A model generated the notes under the pieces. That model did no database searches and was not told the DNA's origin. It saw only the letters and a list, made by a program, of their open reading frames with translations. Of a DNA stretch of 64,000 nt, positions 33,652 through 42,699 are shown piece after piece. Both the position numbers and the translations under genes were made by a program. Origin of the DNA: Mycobacterium paraense. GTDB taxonomy: Bacteria; Actinomycetota; Actinomycetes; Mycobacteriales; Mycobacteriaceae. Within the stretch, counting starts at the first letter, position 1. Every line of letters starts with the position of its first letter. The stretch is taken from the NCBI RefSeq assembly GCF_002101815.1, contig NZ_LQPM01000003.1:62001-126000 (forward strand), read 5' to 3'.

Positions 33652-33668
33652 TCACTCATCGAACCACT

Positions 33669-33709
33669 GGCGATCGCAAGCGCGGCGGAGCCGGGCGAAG
33701 CGGGTCGCC
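33669..33709. repeat. Short member of the GGCGATCGCAAGCGCGGCG palindromic family
   Basis: Shares GGCGATCGCAAGCGCGGCG, GCCGGGCG and GCGGGTCGCC with the complement of the 49-bp units at 22.4-22.5 kb, with different short centres. The outer ACTGGCGA and TCGCCAGT form an 8-base inverted repeat. Lies between the aminotransferase gene and the SRP RNA. Confidence 0.7.
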
Positions 33710-33723
33710 AGTCATCCAACATA

Positions 33724-33813
33724 GGGGACCCCGCGCACCCGACAGAGCCCATTGACCCTTGCTGCCTTCCGGCCCTGGGGGAGTTCACAGGATAGACGCC
33801 GCGCGGGGTCCTT
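33724..33813 (-). ncRNA. ffs: Signal recognition particle 4.5S-type RNA
   Basis: The minus strand carries the SRP domain IV core GGCCGGAAGGCAGCAAGGG and the matching GTGAACTCCCCCAG side. The terminal stem GGACCCCGCGC pairs with GCGCGGGGTCC (33801-33811 with 33726-33736). Binds Ffh and directs membrane protein targeting. Location beside dnaX/aminotransferase and a tRNA-Ser matches mycobacteria. Confidence 0.93.
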
Positions 33814-33881
33814 CGGCGAGTCTAGTACCTGGCCGGAAGCGATTAACGGCGGCCATGACACCCTCGGTTACCATGGCCCAC

Positions 33882-33970
33882 GGAGGATTCGCCTAGTGGC
33901 CTATGGCGCTCGCCTGGAACGCGGGTTGGGTTAATAGCCCTCGCGGGTTCAAATCCCGCATCCTCCGCCA
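33882..33970 (+). tRNA. serX: tRNA-Ser (anticodon GGA)
   Basis: Acceptor stem GGAGGAT/ATCCTCC with encoded CCA, anticodon stem CTCGC/GCGGG around the loop CTGGAAC (anticodon GGA), a long variable arm as in class II tRNAs, and T arm GCGGGTTCAAATCCCGC. Reads UCC and UCU. Confidence 0.95.
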
Positions 33971-34071
33971 CCGTCGCACCCGATGAGGCGCGACCACACA
34001 CGGGGGTTGTTTGGAATCGCTTTGACCGGCCTTTAGGCTGGCCTGGGCTTACCAGCAGCATGAGGAGGCGT

Positions 34072-34866
34072 ATGGGGCGCAAGGTCGCCATACCGTGGCA
34101 CGCGACGTTTTCGATCGCTGCCGGCGTCCTCTACTTCTTTTTCGTGCTGCCCCGCTGGCCTGAGCTGATGGGCGACATCACGCATTCGGTGGGGACGACG
34201 CTGCGCATCGTGACGGGGGCGCTGATCGCCCTGGCCGCGCTGCCGGTGGTTTTCACCCAGTTGCGGACCCGCAAGCCGGAGTTGGGCACCCCGCAGCTGG
34301 CCCTGACCATCAGGCTGTGGTCGATCGTGGCCCACGTGCTGGCCGGCGTGCTGATCATCGGCACGGCGATCGGCGAGATCTGGCTCAGCCTCGACGCGGC
34401 CGGCCGGTGGCTGTTCGCCATTTACGGCGCCGCCGCCGCGATCGGCGTGCTCGGCATCTTCGCGTTTTATCTGTCGTTCATCGCCGAGTTGCCGCCGCCA
34501 CCGCCGAAGCCGATCAAGCCGAAGAAGGAGAAGCGCAAGAAGCGAGGCCTGCGCGGCAAGAAGGGCGACGAGACCGACGAGGCGACGGAAGAACTCGCCG
34601 AGGAGGGCGCCGAGCCCAAGGCCGAAGAGGCCGAAGAGACCGAAGAGGCCCCGGAAGCCGAAACAAGCGAGGAAGCCCCGGCCGGGGAGCCGGTCGAAAA
34701 GCCGGTCGAAGATCCTGTGGCAACGGCCGAAGCTTCCGAGGAGGCGCCGGACGCGCAGGAGACCGAAGAGGTCAAGGGTGGGCTGCAGAACCGCCGCCCG
34801 ACCGGCAAGGGCTCCCACCGGATGCGGCGCCGGCGCACCCGAGGCGGCGTCGCGGTCGACGAGTGA
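34072..34866 (+). CDS. lucA: Mce transporter coordinator LucA (Rv3723-like)
   Basis: 264 residues. Four transmembrane segments in the first ~130 (FSIAAGVLYFFFVLPRWP, IVTGALIALAALPVVFT, IVAHVLAGVLIIGTAIG, FAIYGAAAAIGVLGIFAFYL), then a basic stretch and a long Glu/Ala/Pro-rich cytoplasmic tail. In M. tuberculosis LucA stabilises the Mce1 and Mce4 lipid importers. GAGGAGG lies 4 bases before this ATG; an ATG 12 bases earlier would overlap that site and is rejected. Confidence 0.88.
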   Translation: MGRKVAIPWHATFSIAAGVLYFFFVLPRWPELMGDITHSVGTTLRIVTGALIALAALPVVFTQLRTRKPELGTPQLALTIRLWSIVAHVLAGVLIIGTAIGEIWLSLDAAGRWLFAIYGAAAAIGVLGIFAFYLSFIAELPPPPPKPIKPKKEKRKKRGLRGKKGDETDEATEELAEEGAEPKAEEAEETEEAPEAETSEEAPAGEPVEKPVEDPVATAEASEEAPDAQETEEVKGGLQNRRPTGKGSHRMRRRRTRGGVAVDE

Positions 34867-34881
34867 CCTCCGCCCACGGCG

Positions 34882-35622
34882 TCAGCGGCGCTTGAGGCTT
34901 TCCACGTAGGCGGCGATGCGCCGCTGCGTCTCCTCGGCGCCCCACAGCTGGGTGACCTCGCTGTCGACGAGGGCGCCCTCGCGCATCCGCGCCAGGGCGG
35001 GTGCCCGCAGCTGCACTTTGGTATGGCGATAGGCGTCGGCAGGGATGCCACCGAGGTCGGCGGCCTCCGCCACGGCCGCCCCGACGAGGTCGTCGGCGAC
35101 CACCCGATGGACGAGCCCGTTGGCGATGGCCTCGTCACCGCGGTACACGCGCCCGCCCAGCAACACGTCCTCGGCGCGGTCCCCGCACGCGTAGCGCATC
35201 ACCTCGAGCGCGGCGACCGGAAACGGCACCCCGACGCGCACCTCGGACGCCCCGATCTGCGCCTCGGGGCTGATCAGCCTGCGATCGCAGGCGCACGCCA
35301 GCACGCAGCCACCCGCGATGGCGGCACCGTTGATCGCGGCCACCGTCGGGCCGGGATAGCAGAACATCGCCTCGAACGCCTCGGACAGAGCCGGGATCAG
35401 CCGGTCGGTGTAGTCGGTGCCGCCGTCGACCACCCGGTTGAGGTCGACACCTGCGCTGAACGCGCGCCCGGCCCCGGTGATGACGAGCGCTCCCGCCCCG
35501 GAGTGCTGCAGCTCGCCCAGCGCGTCCGTCAGCTCTTTGAGCAGCTCGACGTCCTGGGCGTTGACGCGCCCGGAGGACAGGGTCAGTACCTGGACCGCGC
35601 CGGCGGCTTCGATCTCGATCAC
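34882..35622 (-). CDS. Enoyl-CoA hydratase/isomerase family protein
   Basis: 246 residues of the crotonase fold. Oxyanion-hole segments GAGRAFSAGVDLNR (near 60) and NGAAIAGGCVLACACD (near 105). The position of the usual second catalytic Glu is occupied by GVPFPVAALE, so hydratase activity is uncertain. GTG start overlaps the stop of the upstream gene (GTGA); a longer reading 57 bases upstream lies in that gene and is not used. Confidence 0.82.
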   Translation of the reverse strand: MIEIEAAGAVQVLTLSSGRVNAQDVELLKELTDALGELQHSGAGALVITGAGRAFSAGVDLNRVVDGGTDYTDRLIPALSEAFEAMFCYPGPTVAAINGAAIAGGCVLACACDRRLISPEAQIGASEVRVGVPFPVAALEVMRYACGDRAEDVLLGGRVYRGDEAIANGLVHRVVADDLVGAAVAEAADLGGIPADAYRHTKVQLRAPALARMREGALVDSEVTQLWGAEETQRRIAAYVESLKRR

Positions 35623-35993
35623 GATGAGACGATAACGACGGGGATGTCGGTGTTCTCGTCGGTGTGGTAACTGGCGCACACCCGGTGGTAGCCGTCGGCG
35701 ATCTGCAACGGCACGCCCCTGGTGAAGTCGCCGCGCACCAGCAGGATCGGGGACAGCGCTTGCCCCTTCTTGATCTTGGAAAGGTCCGCGGCGACGTGGG
35801 GATTGTCGTCGGGCAGCAGCCTGAGCTGCGCCGCCCGGAGGATGTCCTTCGCCTTCTTGTGGCTGACGATTCCGGCCTTCAGCTTTTCCGCCAACTGGTT
35901 GGCGATACCGGGCTCCGCGAGCAAGGCGAGGTAGTCGGCCGCCGCCGGGAAGTCATGCGCTTCAGGCTTTTCCAGCCATTTCACGCTCGCCAT
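35619..35993 (-). CDS. Hypothetical protein with ParB-like core
   Basis: 124 residues from MASVKWLEKP, preceded by GGGAGAC. Two parts: a helical N-terminus (DYLALLAEPGIANQLAEKLK) and a C-terminal strand-rich segment ILLVRGDFTRGVPLQIADGYHRVCAS that resembles the ParB/sulfiredoxin-like fold with its ADGYHR core. No catalytic role can be assigned. Coupled to the crotonase-family gene. Confidence 0.7.
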   Translation of the reverse strand: MASVKWLEKPEAHDFPAAADYLALLAEPGIANQLAEKLKAGIVSHKKAKDILRAAQLRLLPDDNPHVAADLSKIKKGQALSPILLVRGDFTRGVPLQIADGYHRVCASYHTDENTDIPVVIVSS

Positions 35994-36130
35994 CGCGCGT
36001 CTCCCTTCATGGGCCGTGTCGAGGCAGCCTACCGGCCCGGGCGCGAAATTGGGATCGGTAGCGGCCCGCCACGCCTGTACTTGCGCACATGGCGGCGCCA
36101 ATGGGGCGGCGCATGAAGGAAGGAAAACCT

Positions 36131-36613
36131 GTGAATCGTCTTATCGCGGGAGCGATTGGAACCCTCGGCGTCGCGTCGGCGCTGGTGGGCTGCTCGAGCG
36201 GCGGCCACACGGCCGCCCCGGCATCGAGCACGGCGCCCAGCGCCGCCCCCGCCGGCACCAACGCGCAGGTCAAGGTGGGGGGCACCGACCTGGCCGGCCT
36301 GAACCCGTCCTCGGTGACCTGCGTCAGGACCGGCGGCAAGATCGACATCGGCAGCGGCAACTCGGGCGCCCAGCAGGCGCTGGCCGTGGTGATGACCGAC
36401 GAGGCCACCCCCAAGGTCGAGTCGCTGGCCCTATTCGTCGACGGCAGCGCCCTGTCGGTCAGCAACGGCATGGGCGCCAAGGTCGGTTCGGCCAACGTGG
36501 CGGTGGACGGCAAGACCTACACCATCACCGGTCAGGCCCAAGGCGCCGACATGAAGAACCCGATGGCCGGCCTGATCACCAAGGACTTCAACATCAAGGT
36601 GACCTGCGGTTGA
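36131..36613 (+). CDS. LpqH-family (19 kDa antigen-like) lipoprotein
   Basis: 160 residues. Lipobox SALVGC with C21 as the lipidated residue, then a Ser/Ala/Pro linker and a globular domain with SSVTCVRTGGKIDIGSG and a final CG that would form a disulphide (C71 region with C159), as in LpqH. Cell-surface lipoprotein, probably TLR2-active and possibly glycosylated in the linker. GTG start after AAGGAAGGAAAA. Confidence 0.85.
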   Translation: MNRLIAGAIGTLGVASALVGCSSGGHTAAPASSTAPSAAPAGTNAQVKVGGTDLAGLNPSSVTCVRTGGKIDIGSGNSGAQQALAVVMTDEATPKVESLALFVDGSALSVSNGMGAKVGSANVAVDGKTYTITGQAQGADMKNPMAGLITKDFNIKVTCG

Positions 36614-36696
36614 TCGATCGAACTCCGGGGCGGCGGGCGACCCCTCACTCACGCGCCCGCCGCTCCGGAACCTCGCCATGCCCGCGACGGCGGACT

Positions 36697-36702
36697 TATG
36701 AT
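36697..36702 (+). promoter_or_regulatory. Leaderless -10 element TATGAT of the TPR-CHAT pair
   Basis: TATGAT, a consensus-quality -10, lies 6 bases before the GTG of the TPR gene. Confidence 0.6.
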
Positions 36703-36708
36703 GCAGCC

Positions 36709-38439
36709 GTGTCGATCCCCGTCGAATTGGCGAACGCCCGCCGGCTGGCGTATGCCGCCGACGAGACGCGCGCGGGGGATCTGCTGTTGTCGCTGGTGCC
36801 GCAGATCGAGCGCGAAGACCGTGACGATCTGATGCTGGAAGTCCTTGCGCAGCTTGGCGAGATCTACCTCGCGCGCGGGACGAACGACGGGGTGCGCGAG
36901 TCCATCCGGCGCATCCGCGAGTGTTTGGCCATCTATTCGGGGATCGCCGCCGGAACGATGCCGGACGCCGCGGCGCAGGTAAGCCTGTCCGGCGCCGAGG
37001 TGGCGCACCTCATCTGCCGATACTCGCGGCGGGCGCTGTTTTTGGAGGCCGGCCTGGCCGCGGCCGTCGGCGACCACGAGGGCGCCGCGTCGGCGCTGAG
37101 CGCGTTGGGCGACACCGGGTCCGACTTCGGCGACCTGGCCGGCGAACACACCTACCTGCGCGCCCACGCGCAAGTCTTGTGCGCCTCGGCGCTCTGCGAC
37201 GACGACCTGCATGTGCAATCGGTCCCGCTTTGGGAAGAGGCGCTTGACGGCGTGGAAAGCCTCCGAGACGGCGGCGAGCTGGCCGATCACCTCCTGATCG
37301 CTGTCGGCACCGCGTACGGCAGATTCTGCGTGGAGACCGGCCGGTTGGCCGAGGCCGAGCCCTGGTTGCGCCGCGCGGGGGCGAGGGCGGAGGTGCGGGG
37401 ATGGGAATTGGCGAGCGCCCGAACGAAATTGGAGCGCGCGGCGGCCAGCTGGTCGATGGGCGACCACGCGACCACCGAGCAACTGGCCGCCGAGGCCCAG
37501 CCCGTCATCGCCCGATACGACCGGGCGCACGACCTCGCGCGGTGCTGGCTGTATCTGGGGTTCACCCGGCTCGGCTCGGGCGCGCTGGAAGCCGCCGACG
37601 AGTGCTGGGCGCATGCCGAGCGGCACTGGCGTGAACTGGGCAAGCCCTTGCACCTGCACCGCATCTTGTTGCAGCGCAGCTGGATTGCCATCTTCTGGAG
37701 CCGCTTCGCCGACGCGGTCGAGCTGATCGCCCAGGCCCGGGAGCTACTCGACTCCTCACCCCGCAGCAGCTGGCTGCAGTACGCCCAGCTCGACAGCCAT
37801 CTCGGCACGGTGTGGCGCGCGGATGCCTTGGCCGACCTCGGTTTCGACAGTTCGGGCGACCCGGACGAGACGCTGCAGGAAACCGAGGCGCGGCAGGCCG
37901 AGGGGCTCGGCATCCTGCACGGCGAGGTCGGCACCCCGCAGTACTGGCGCGGGATGAAAAAACTCGAACAGGCCGCCGAGCTCAAGGTCCCGGCCGCGCT
38001 CGCGGTCGACTCGGTGCGGTATTCGATTGCCGACGCCGACGCGAGATCACGCTGGGCCGCCAGCATTTCGGCGCCCATCCTGGCCGGCGCCTTCGCCGTC
38101 GCGTGGGAGTGGGAGAACACCCAACTGATCAGCGAGTTGGTCGAATACCACAGCGCGCGCGGCACTTTCGACACGGATTTGGAGCGGCCCAGAATCGGCG
38201 AATGGGCCTCGACGGCCACCGCGACCGTCGTCCTCGACACCGACGCGGAGGTGGCATTGGCCGCGGCCGGCCCGGCGACGCCGCGCGCCGGCGGCTCGCT
38301 GACGCGGCTCGGCCCCTTGCCGCCGCTGCAGATGCAGCCCGACAGCCCCCCGATCATGAGCCACTACCGCGACCTGGCGCGGCAGCGCTACGGCCGCGCC
38401 GTCACCGCCGCCGAGCCGGCCTGGTCGACCTGGCCATGA
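36709..38439 (+). CDS. TPR-repeat protein paired with a CHAT protease
   Basis: 576 residues, almost wholly alpha-helical, with tetratricopeptide-like helix pairs from about 20 to 420 (for example LAEAEPWLRRAGARAEVRGW, ARCWLYLGFTRLGSGALEAA, ADECWAHAERHWRELG). No signal peptide or membrane segment. The stop overlaps the start of the CHAT gene (ATGA), so the two are translated together. In CHAT systems the TPR partner is often the sensor, regulator or substrate, as in Craspase-like and gasdermin-linked cases. That role here is inference. Confidence 0.75.
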   Translation: MSIPVELANARRLAYAADETRAGDLLLSLVPQIEREDRDDLMLEVLAQLGEIYLARGTNDGVRESIRRIRECLAIYSGIAAGTMPDAAAQVSLSGAEVAHLICRYSRRALFLEAGLAAAVGDHEGAASALSALGDTGSDFGDLAGEHTYLRAHAQVLCASALCDDDLHVQSVPLWEEALDGVESLRDGGELADHLLIAVGTAYGRFCVETGRLAEAEPWLRRAGARAEVRGWELASARTKLERAAASWSMGDHATTEQLAAEAQPVIARYDRAHDLARCWLYLGFTRLGSGALEAADECWAHAERHWRELGKPLHLHRILLQRSWIAIFWSRFADAVELIAQARELLDSSPRSSWLQYAQLDSHLGTVWRADALADLGFDSSGDPDETLQETEARQAEGLGILHGEVGTPQYWRGMKKLEQAAELKVPAALAVDSVRYSIADADARSRWAASISAPILAGAFAVAWEWENTQLISELVEYHSARGTFDTDLERPRIGEWASTATATVVLDTDAEVALAAAGPATPRAGGSLTRLGPLPPLQMQPDSPPIMSHYRDLARQRYGRAVTAAEPAWSTWP

Positions 38440-39782
38440 GCGATTCGGACCGGCTGACTCTGGTACTGCGCTTCGCCGACGTCGGGATCGCCACCTACGG
38501 CAGTCTGCGGGTCGTCGGGCAGCCCGCCAAGACCGTCAATTGGGTTGTGGAGGAACCGATTCTGCTCGCGGCGTTGCAGGAGTTGACTCAAGCCCTCCCC
38601 GAGCCCCTCGGCGACGAGAGTCGCCCCGACGCCATCGAGCGGGCGCTGACCAATGGTCCGTTCGCGACGCCGGAAGCCGAACTCACGGTGGCCTACATCC
38701 TCGGGGTGCTGCTGATCGGGTCGGCAGGGTGGGAGCTGTTGGCGCAGTGCGCGGCATCGCCGCGGGCGGTGTTGTTCGTCTCGCCCAGCGCCCGATTGGC
38801 GCGCGTGCCCTGGGGGCTGCTGGCCGTGCCGAAATCGGGCCCCAGCAAGGAAGAGCTGGTGCGCGCCCGCCAGGACGCCATCACCCGCAGCGGGCGAGTC
38901 GCCGCCCGAATCCCGTGGCAGCTAGCGGACATCGGCGACCACACCGACGGCCACCGGCTGATGGAACTGGTCGACGTCCTGATGGCGGTGCCGCCCAACA
39001 TCGTTCACTCGCCGCGGGCGCCGGCCGGCTGGGACGCCAGGCGCGGCGCCGCGCCGGTGCTGGTGCTCGACCCCCGGGTGCCCGGGCAGCGCCCCGACTC
39101 CGCGCTCGGCTCGGTGCTCGGCAGGCCGTCGCCGGAAACGCCGCTGGCGCAACACTTCGGCGCGCTACTGCAACGCCGCGCCGTGCTGCCCGAGGTCGCC
39201 GACTCGGTCGAGCTGTTCCGCCGCCAGGACGCCGACCGCCTCTGGCTGGCCAAGCAGCTGGCGCAGGCACCGAGCCGGCTCGTGTACGTCGGCCACGCCA
39301 GTTCGGCGCACGGCCGGGCCGACCAGGCCGCGCTGCACCTGGCCTGCTCGGCCGGGATCGCCGGAGATGCCGAGGCGATCGGCGATCACCGCCCCCTGAC
39401 CGCCTCGGACCTGATGTCGCTGCAACTGCCGATCCCGCCGCGGGTCGCCCTGCTGGCTTGCGGCTCAGGCGGCGACTACCAATTCGACGAAGCCACCGGT
39501 CTGGTGGCGGCGATGATTCTCGGTGGCGCCGAGCTGGTGACCGCCACCCTGTGGTCGCTGCCCACCTCCGCGGCCTATCGACGGTTCGGCGGCGGCCAAG
39601 CGGCCGATCCGATGGCCGATGTCGTTGTGGCCGTTGACGACGCGCACGACGGCGCCGACGCGGGGTGCGCGGTGAATCGCTGGCAGCGTGCCCAGATGCG
39701 GCGCTGGCGGGAGGGCGACGTCACCGCCAGCCCGCTGTATTGGGGCGCCCTGGTCACTTTCGCGGTGGACGGGGCGCGATAG
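38436..39782 (+). CDS. CHAT-domain (caspase-like) protease
   Basis: 448 residues. The C-terminal half (about 180-445) is a CHAT domain with catalytic H287 in LVYVGHASSAHG and C342 in VALLACGSGGDYQFDEATG, followed by the typical GLVAAMILGGAELVTATLWS. The N-terminal ~130 residues contain SPSARLARVPWGLL, the usual lead-in of CHAT proteins. Cytoplasmic. Expressed with the TPR protein; ends 3 bases short of a convergent small gene. Likely cleaves a partner protein on a stress or infection signal; the substrate is not evident. Confidence 0.85.
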   Translation: MSDSDRLTLVLRFADVGIATYGSLRVVGQPAKTVNWVVEEPILLAALQELTQALPEPLGDESRPDAIERALTNGPFATPEAELTVAYILGVLLIGSAGWELLAQCAASPRAVLFVSPSARLARVPWGLLAVPKSGPSKEELVRARQDAITRSGRVAARIPWQLADIGDHTDGHRLMELVDVLMAVPPNIVHSPRAPAGWDARRGAAPVLVLDPRVPGQRPDSALGSVLGRPSPETPLAQHFGALLQRRAVLPEVADSVELFRRQDADRLWLAKQLAQAPSRLVYVGHASSAHGRADQAALHLACSAGIAGDAEAIGDHRPLTASDLMSLQLPIPPRVALLACGSGGDYQFDEATGLVAAMILGGAELVTATLWSLPTSAAYRRFGGGQAADPMADVVVAVDDAHDGADAGCAVNRWQRAQMRRWREGDVTASPLYWGALVTFAVDGAR

Positions 39783-39785
39783 CGC

Positions 39786-40091
39786 TCAGACCGACGCCGG
39801 CCAGGCGGCGTGGACGGCCAGCACGTCGTCCGGCAGCGAAAGCTCCTCGCGGGCAGCGGGATCGAACGCCACCAGCACGACGAGCCCGGGCCGCAGCATC
39901 GACACATCCGGATCGCCCGCGCCGCCCGCCAGTTTCCCGATGAAGGTCTCGCCGGAAACGGCGACCACCTCGATGAAGATCTGGCGCTCGTCGCCGACGT
40001 CGCGCACGGTGCCGACCGCGACGGCGGGTCCGGCGGGAACCCGGCGCCGAGCGAATTGGAACCGGTCCAGCAGCATGATGAGCTTCTTCAT
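39786..40091 (-). CDS. Small hypothetical protein between the CHAT pair and the next operon
   Basis: 101 residues from MKKLIMLLDRFQFARRRVPA. Predicted strand-rich, with GDPDVSMLRPGLVVLVAFDP and no signal peptide or known motif; could be a small beta-barrel. Convergent with the CHAT gene and divergent from the gene at 40175, so it has its own promoter. A longer frame upstream is possible but would overlap the neighbouring promoter. Confidence 0.55.
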   Translation of the reverse strand: MKKLIMLLDRFQFARRRVPAGPAVAVGTVRDVGDERQIFIEVVAVSGETFIGKLAGGAGDPDVSMLRPGLVVLVAFDPAAREELSLPDDVLAVHAAWPASV

Positions 40092-40162
40092 GCCACCAGG
40101 CTCCAACCGCCGGGCGGCTACCGAACCCAACTTTTCGGCTGCCGATATTTTCCGCAACCCCC

Positions 40163-40168
40163 TATCCT
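40163..40168 (+). promoter_or_regulatory. Leaderless -10 element TATCCT
   Basis: TATCCT lies 6 bases before the ATG of the 439-aa protein gene. Confidence 0.5.
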
Positions 40169-40174
40169 GTCCAG

Positions 40175-41494
40175 ATGAGCGCGGATTCGCAGGTCGCGAC
40201 CGACGTCGCCGTGGGCCACCCGCGCCGGTCGGTGATCGAGGCCGCGTGGCGCGCGATCGGCCCCGGCGTCGAGGTGCTCAGCAGCGACGACGGCGGCCCC
40301 TTGAGCCGCACCGTCAAACGCATCCTCGACCCGTTGGTGCTGCGGCTACGCGCCAATCCCCAGTACTCGGCCCCCGTCGTCCCACCGGAAACCGCCGCCG
40401 CGATGCACGACCTGATCGTCGGCAGCGGGCGCGAACTGCGTTACGCGGCATCGTGGTTCGACACCCTCAAGCTCGAGCGCCGCAGGCAGCGGATACGCAC
40501 CGGCAACGCCCAGGAACTGTATTTCCCGGTCTGCTTCGAGCTCGCGGTGACGAAAGGCGCACCGGCGCCGCAAGATCGGGAGACCGCTGCCGCCGTACTC
40601 ACCGATATCCACCAGGGCCGCGACCGCACCGCGATCGAGGTGTTGCGCCAATACGTGGCCAGCCCCGACGTCGTCGGCAGGCTCGCCGAGCAGCTCGACC
40701 GCAGCTGGCGTGACGTGCGCGCCGCACCACCGGAAACCGGCCCGTTCCTGGCCGAACTCGGCACGGTGCTCGGACCCGCCCACGGCCATCGGGCCGCGGC
40801 GGCCCGGCAGCGTGTGTGGTCGGCCGTGATCTCCGACGCGACCCCGTACAACCTGGGAGCGCTGGCCCGGCTGGACGGCGCCGAGCTGCCGTGGTCCATC
40901 GTCGAGCTCGGCTTGAGTTCGGTTGAGCCACAACGGCAGCCCCGAATCGCCGGTGAATCCGACAGCGATCGCCCGCTGGATCGCAGCGTGGTGGATCGGG
41001 TGCGCGCGACGCTGCGGCGCGCCATGGACCGCGACGCGCTGCCCGACATCCCGCTGCTGTGCGAGGAGGAAGTGGACCGGGCATCCGCGCCCTGGGGGCT
41101 GTTGTCCGAGGACAAGCAGGCCACGCTGGTGGCCGGCATCGAGGTGGCGGTCGAGCTCGCGCCCCTGGACCCGTCGGTCTCCAGCCGCTACGCGTTGGCC
41201 GCGCAGATCCAGGCCCGGCTGCGCAAGGAGGCCTACGTGCTGCACGCGCGGCGCTACCTCGCCGAGGGCGGCCCGATCCATCCCCGGCAACGGCAGGTGG
41301 TCGACGACCTCGCCGCCTATGCGCAGCCCTACCTGAGCCGGCTCTGGGCGCGGCTGCACGGCCGCGACGTCTGGCAGGAGCCCTGCGATGACGTCGACGA
41401 GGTGCGGTCACTGCTGGAGGGCGTCGCGCGGTCGGTGAGCCTGGATCACCGGCAACGGATCAAGGCGATGCTGGAATTGCAGGTGGCCGGATGA
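40175..41494 (+). CDS. Unrecognised 439-aa protein, first of a pair downstream of the CHAT genes
   Basis: Soluble, mainly helical, no motif I can name. Central LPWSIVELGLSSVEPQ and an acidic EVDRASAPWGLLSEDKQ region. The stop overlaps the next gene (ATGA), so the two act together. It follows the TPR-CHAT pair in the same orientation with its own leaderless promoter, and all four are absent from the M. tuberculosis order at this point as I recall it. A functional link with CHAT is inference from adjacency. Confidence 0.65.
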   Translation: MSADSQVATDVAVGHPRRSVIEAAWRAIGPGVEVLSSDDGGPLSRTVKRILDPLVLRLRANPQYSAPVVPPETAAAMHDLIVGSGRELRYAASWFDTLKLERRRQRIRTGNAQELYFPVCFELAVTKGAPAPQDRETAAAVLTDIHQGRDRTAIEVLRQYVASPDVVGRLAEQLDRSWRDVRAAPPETGPFLAELGTVLGPAHGHRAAAARQRVWSAVISDATPYNLGALARLDGAELPWSIVELGLSSVEPQRQPRIAGESDSDRPLDRSVVDRVRATLRRAMDRDALPDIPLLCEEEVDRASAPWGLLSEDKQATLVAGIEVAVELAPLDPSVSSRYALAAQIQARLRKEAYVLHARRYLAEGGPIHPRQRQVVDDLAAYAQPYLSRLWARLHGRDVWQEPCDDVDEVRSLLEGVARSVSLDHRQRIKAMLELQVAG

Positions 41495-42648
41495 GATTGG
41501 TCGCCGATTCCGGGCTGTGGACGACGGGTGCCGCACCCGCCGAGACGCCGCTGACCGCGGTGCTGGAGGTCAGTGGCGCGGTGCTGTCCTGGCTGATCGA
41601 CGATCCCGCAGACGATGCCGGAACCCGAATCGCCTTCACCGATTTGTCGCGCGCCGACTGGCTGTGGCGCGTCCTGGGCGAGTCCGGGCACGTCGCCCTC
41701 GTGTCGGCGGTCGACGTCGCGGCCGATCAACCGCACGGCATCGAGCTCGCCGGCGTCGAGATCGTGCCCGGATCCCTCGCCCCGCTGCGGCGGCTGGCCG
41801 TGGGCCATTGGTTGCGGCGGTGGTGGCCCGCCAGCCGCCTGGACGGCATCGCCGGGCTCGACCGAGCGCTGCTCGACGTGGAGGTCGCGCTGCTGACCTC
41901 CGGTGCGCAGGGCTTCTTCACCGACGACACCCTGGACTCGGACGTGGAGGAGCTGCTGGCGCCGCACGCCCTGGCCCTGTCCAGCCACGCCCGGGGTGGC
42001 GATCCGCGGGTCCTCGATTTGGTGCGGGCCGGCGCCGGGCTGGCCGAGGAGGTGGGCGTCGACGGCGCGGGATGGGCGCAATTGCACGCGCTGCTGGATG
42101 ATTCGGGCATGGCGCCGGCCGGCGAGCTGGCCCGGCCGGCCGGGCGTCGGGATGACTACGCGCTGGCCGCCGGCACCGGCGCGGGCCCGCGGGGCGCGGC
42201 CCCGATCGCCCGCGGCGCCGCGTCCGTCAGCTGGAGCGCGGTGCCGCCCGGGATCTTCGACGCGAGCGAGAACACCGTCGACTGGAGCGTCGAGGTGGCC
42301 GGCGCCGAGGTGGTCGCTGTCGTGCGGGCGGGCGTGATCGGGCCCGGCCCGGCCACCGGCATCGCGGTGCAGCTGCGGTCGGGGTCCATCAGCGGCAGCG
42401 GCGCCCTGGACGCCGACGGCGATGCCACTCTCCCACTGGTCGACGGCGAGCGGCGGCCGGTGACGGAATCGGCTGCCTGGGACCACGATTGGTCGGTGAC
42501 GTCGGTGATCGTCGGCGCCGAGGTGTCCGACGGGATCGAGACGCGCGACACCCGGGACAGGGTCCGCCGCTGGGCGCGGGCGCGGCTGGACCAGCCGTCG
42601 AACGACGCTTTCCTGGCCGAGATCCTGGCTGCGGAATCGGATTACTGA
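41491..42648 (+). CDS. Unrecognised 385-aa protein, second of the pair
   Basis: No known domain recognised. The N-terminal part has AVLEVSGAVLSWLIDDPADD and a Trp-rich RRLAVGHWLRRWWPAS segment; the C-terminal third is strand-rich (VDWSVEVAGAEVVAVVRAG, SGSISGSGALDADGD), suggesting a beta-sandwich, and ends with a helical RRWARARLDQ tail. Cytoplasmic by lack of signal sequence. Translationally coupled to the 439-aa gene. Confidence 0.65.
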   Translation: MRLVADSGLWTTGAAPAETPLTAVLEVSGAVLSWLIDDPADDAGTRIAFTDLSRADWLWRVLGESGHVALVSAVDVAADQPHGIELAGVEIVPGSLAPLRRLAVGHWLRRWWPASRLDGIAGLDRALLDVEVALLTSGAQGFFTDDTLDSDVEELLAPHALALSSHARGGDPRVLDLVRAGAGLAEEVGVDGAGWAQLHALLDDSGMAPAGELARPAGRRDDYALAAGTGAGPRGAAPIARGAASVSWSAVPPGIFDASENTVDWSVEVAGAEVVAVVRAGVIGPGPATGIAVQLRSGSISGSGALDADGDATLPLVDGERRPVTESAAWDHDWSVTSVIVGAEVSDGIETRDTRDRVRRWARARLDQPSNDAFLAEILAAESDY

Positions 42649-42699
42649 GGCCGCCCGCGGGCCGCGAAACTCCCTGTCGCCCGGCCGGGCCTCATTCCC

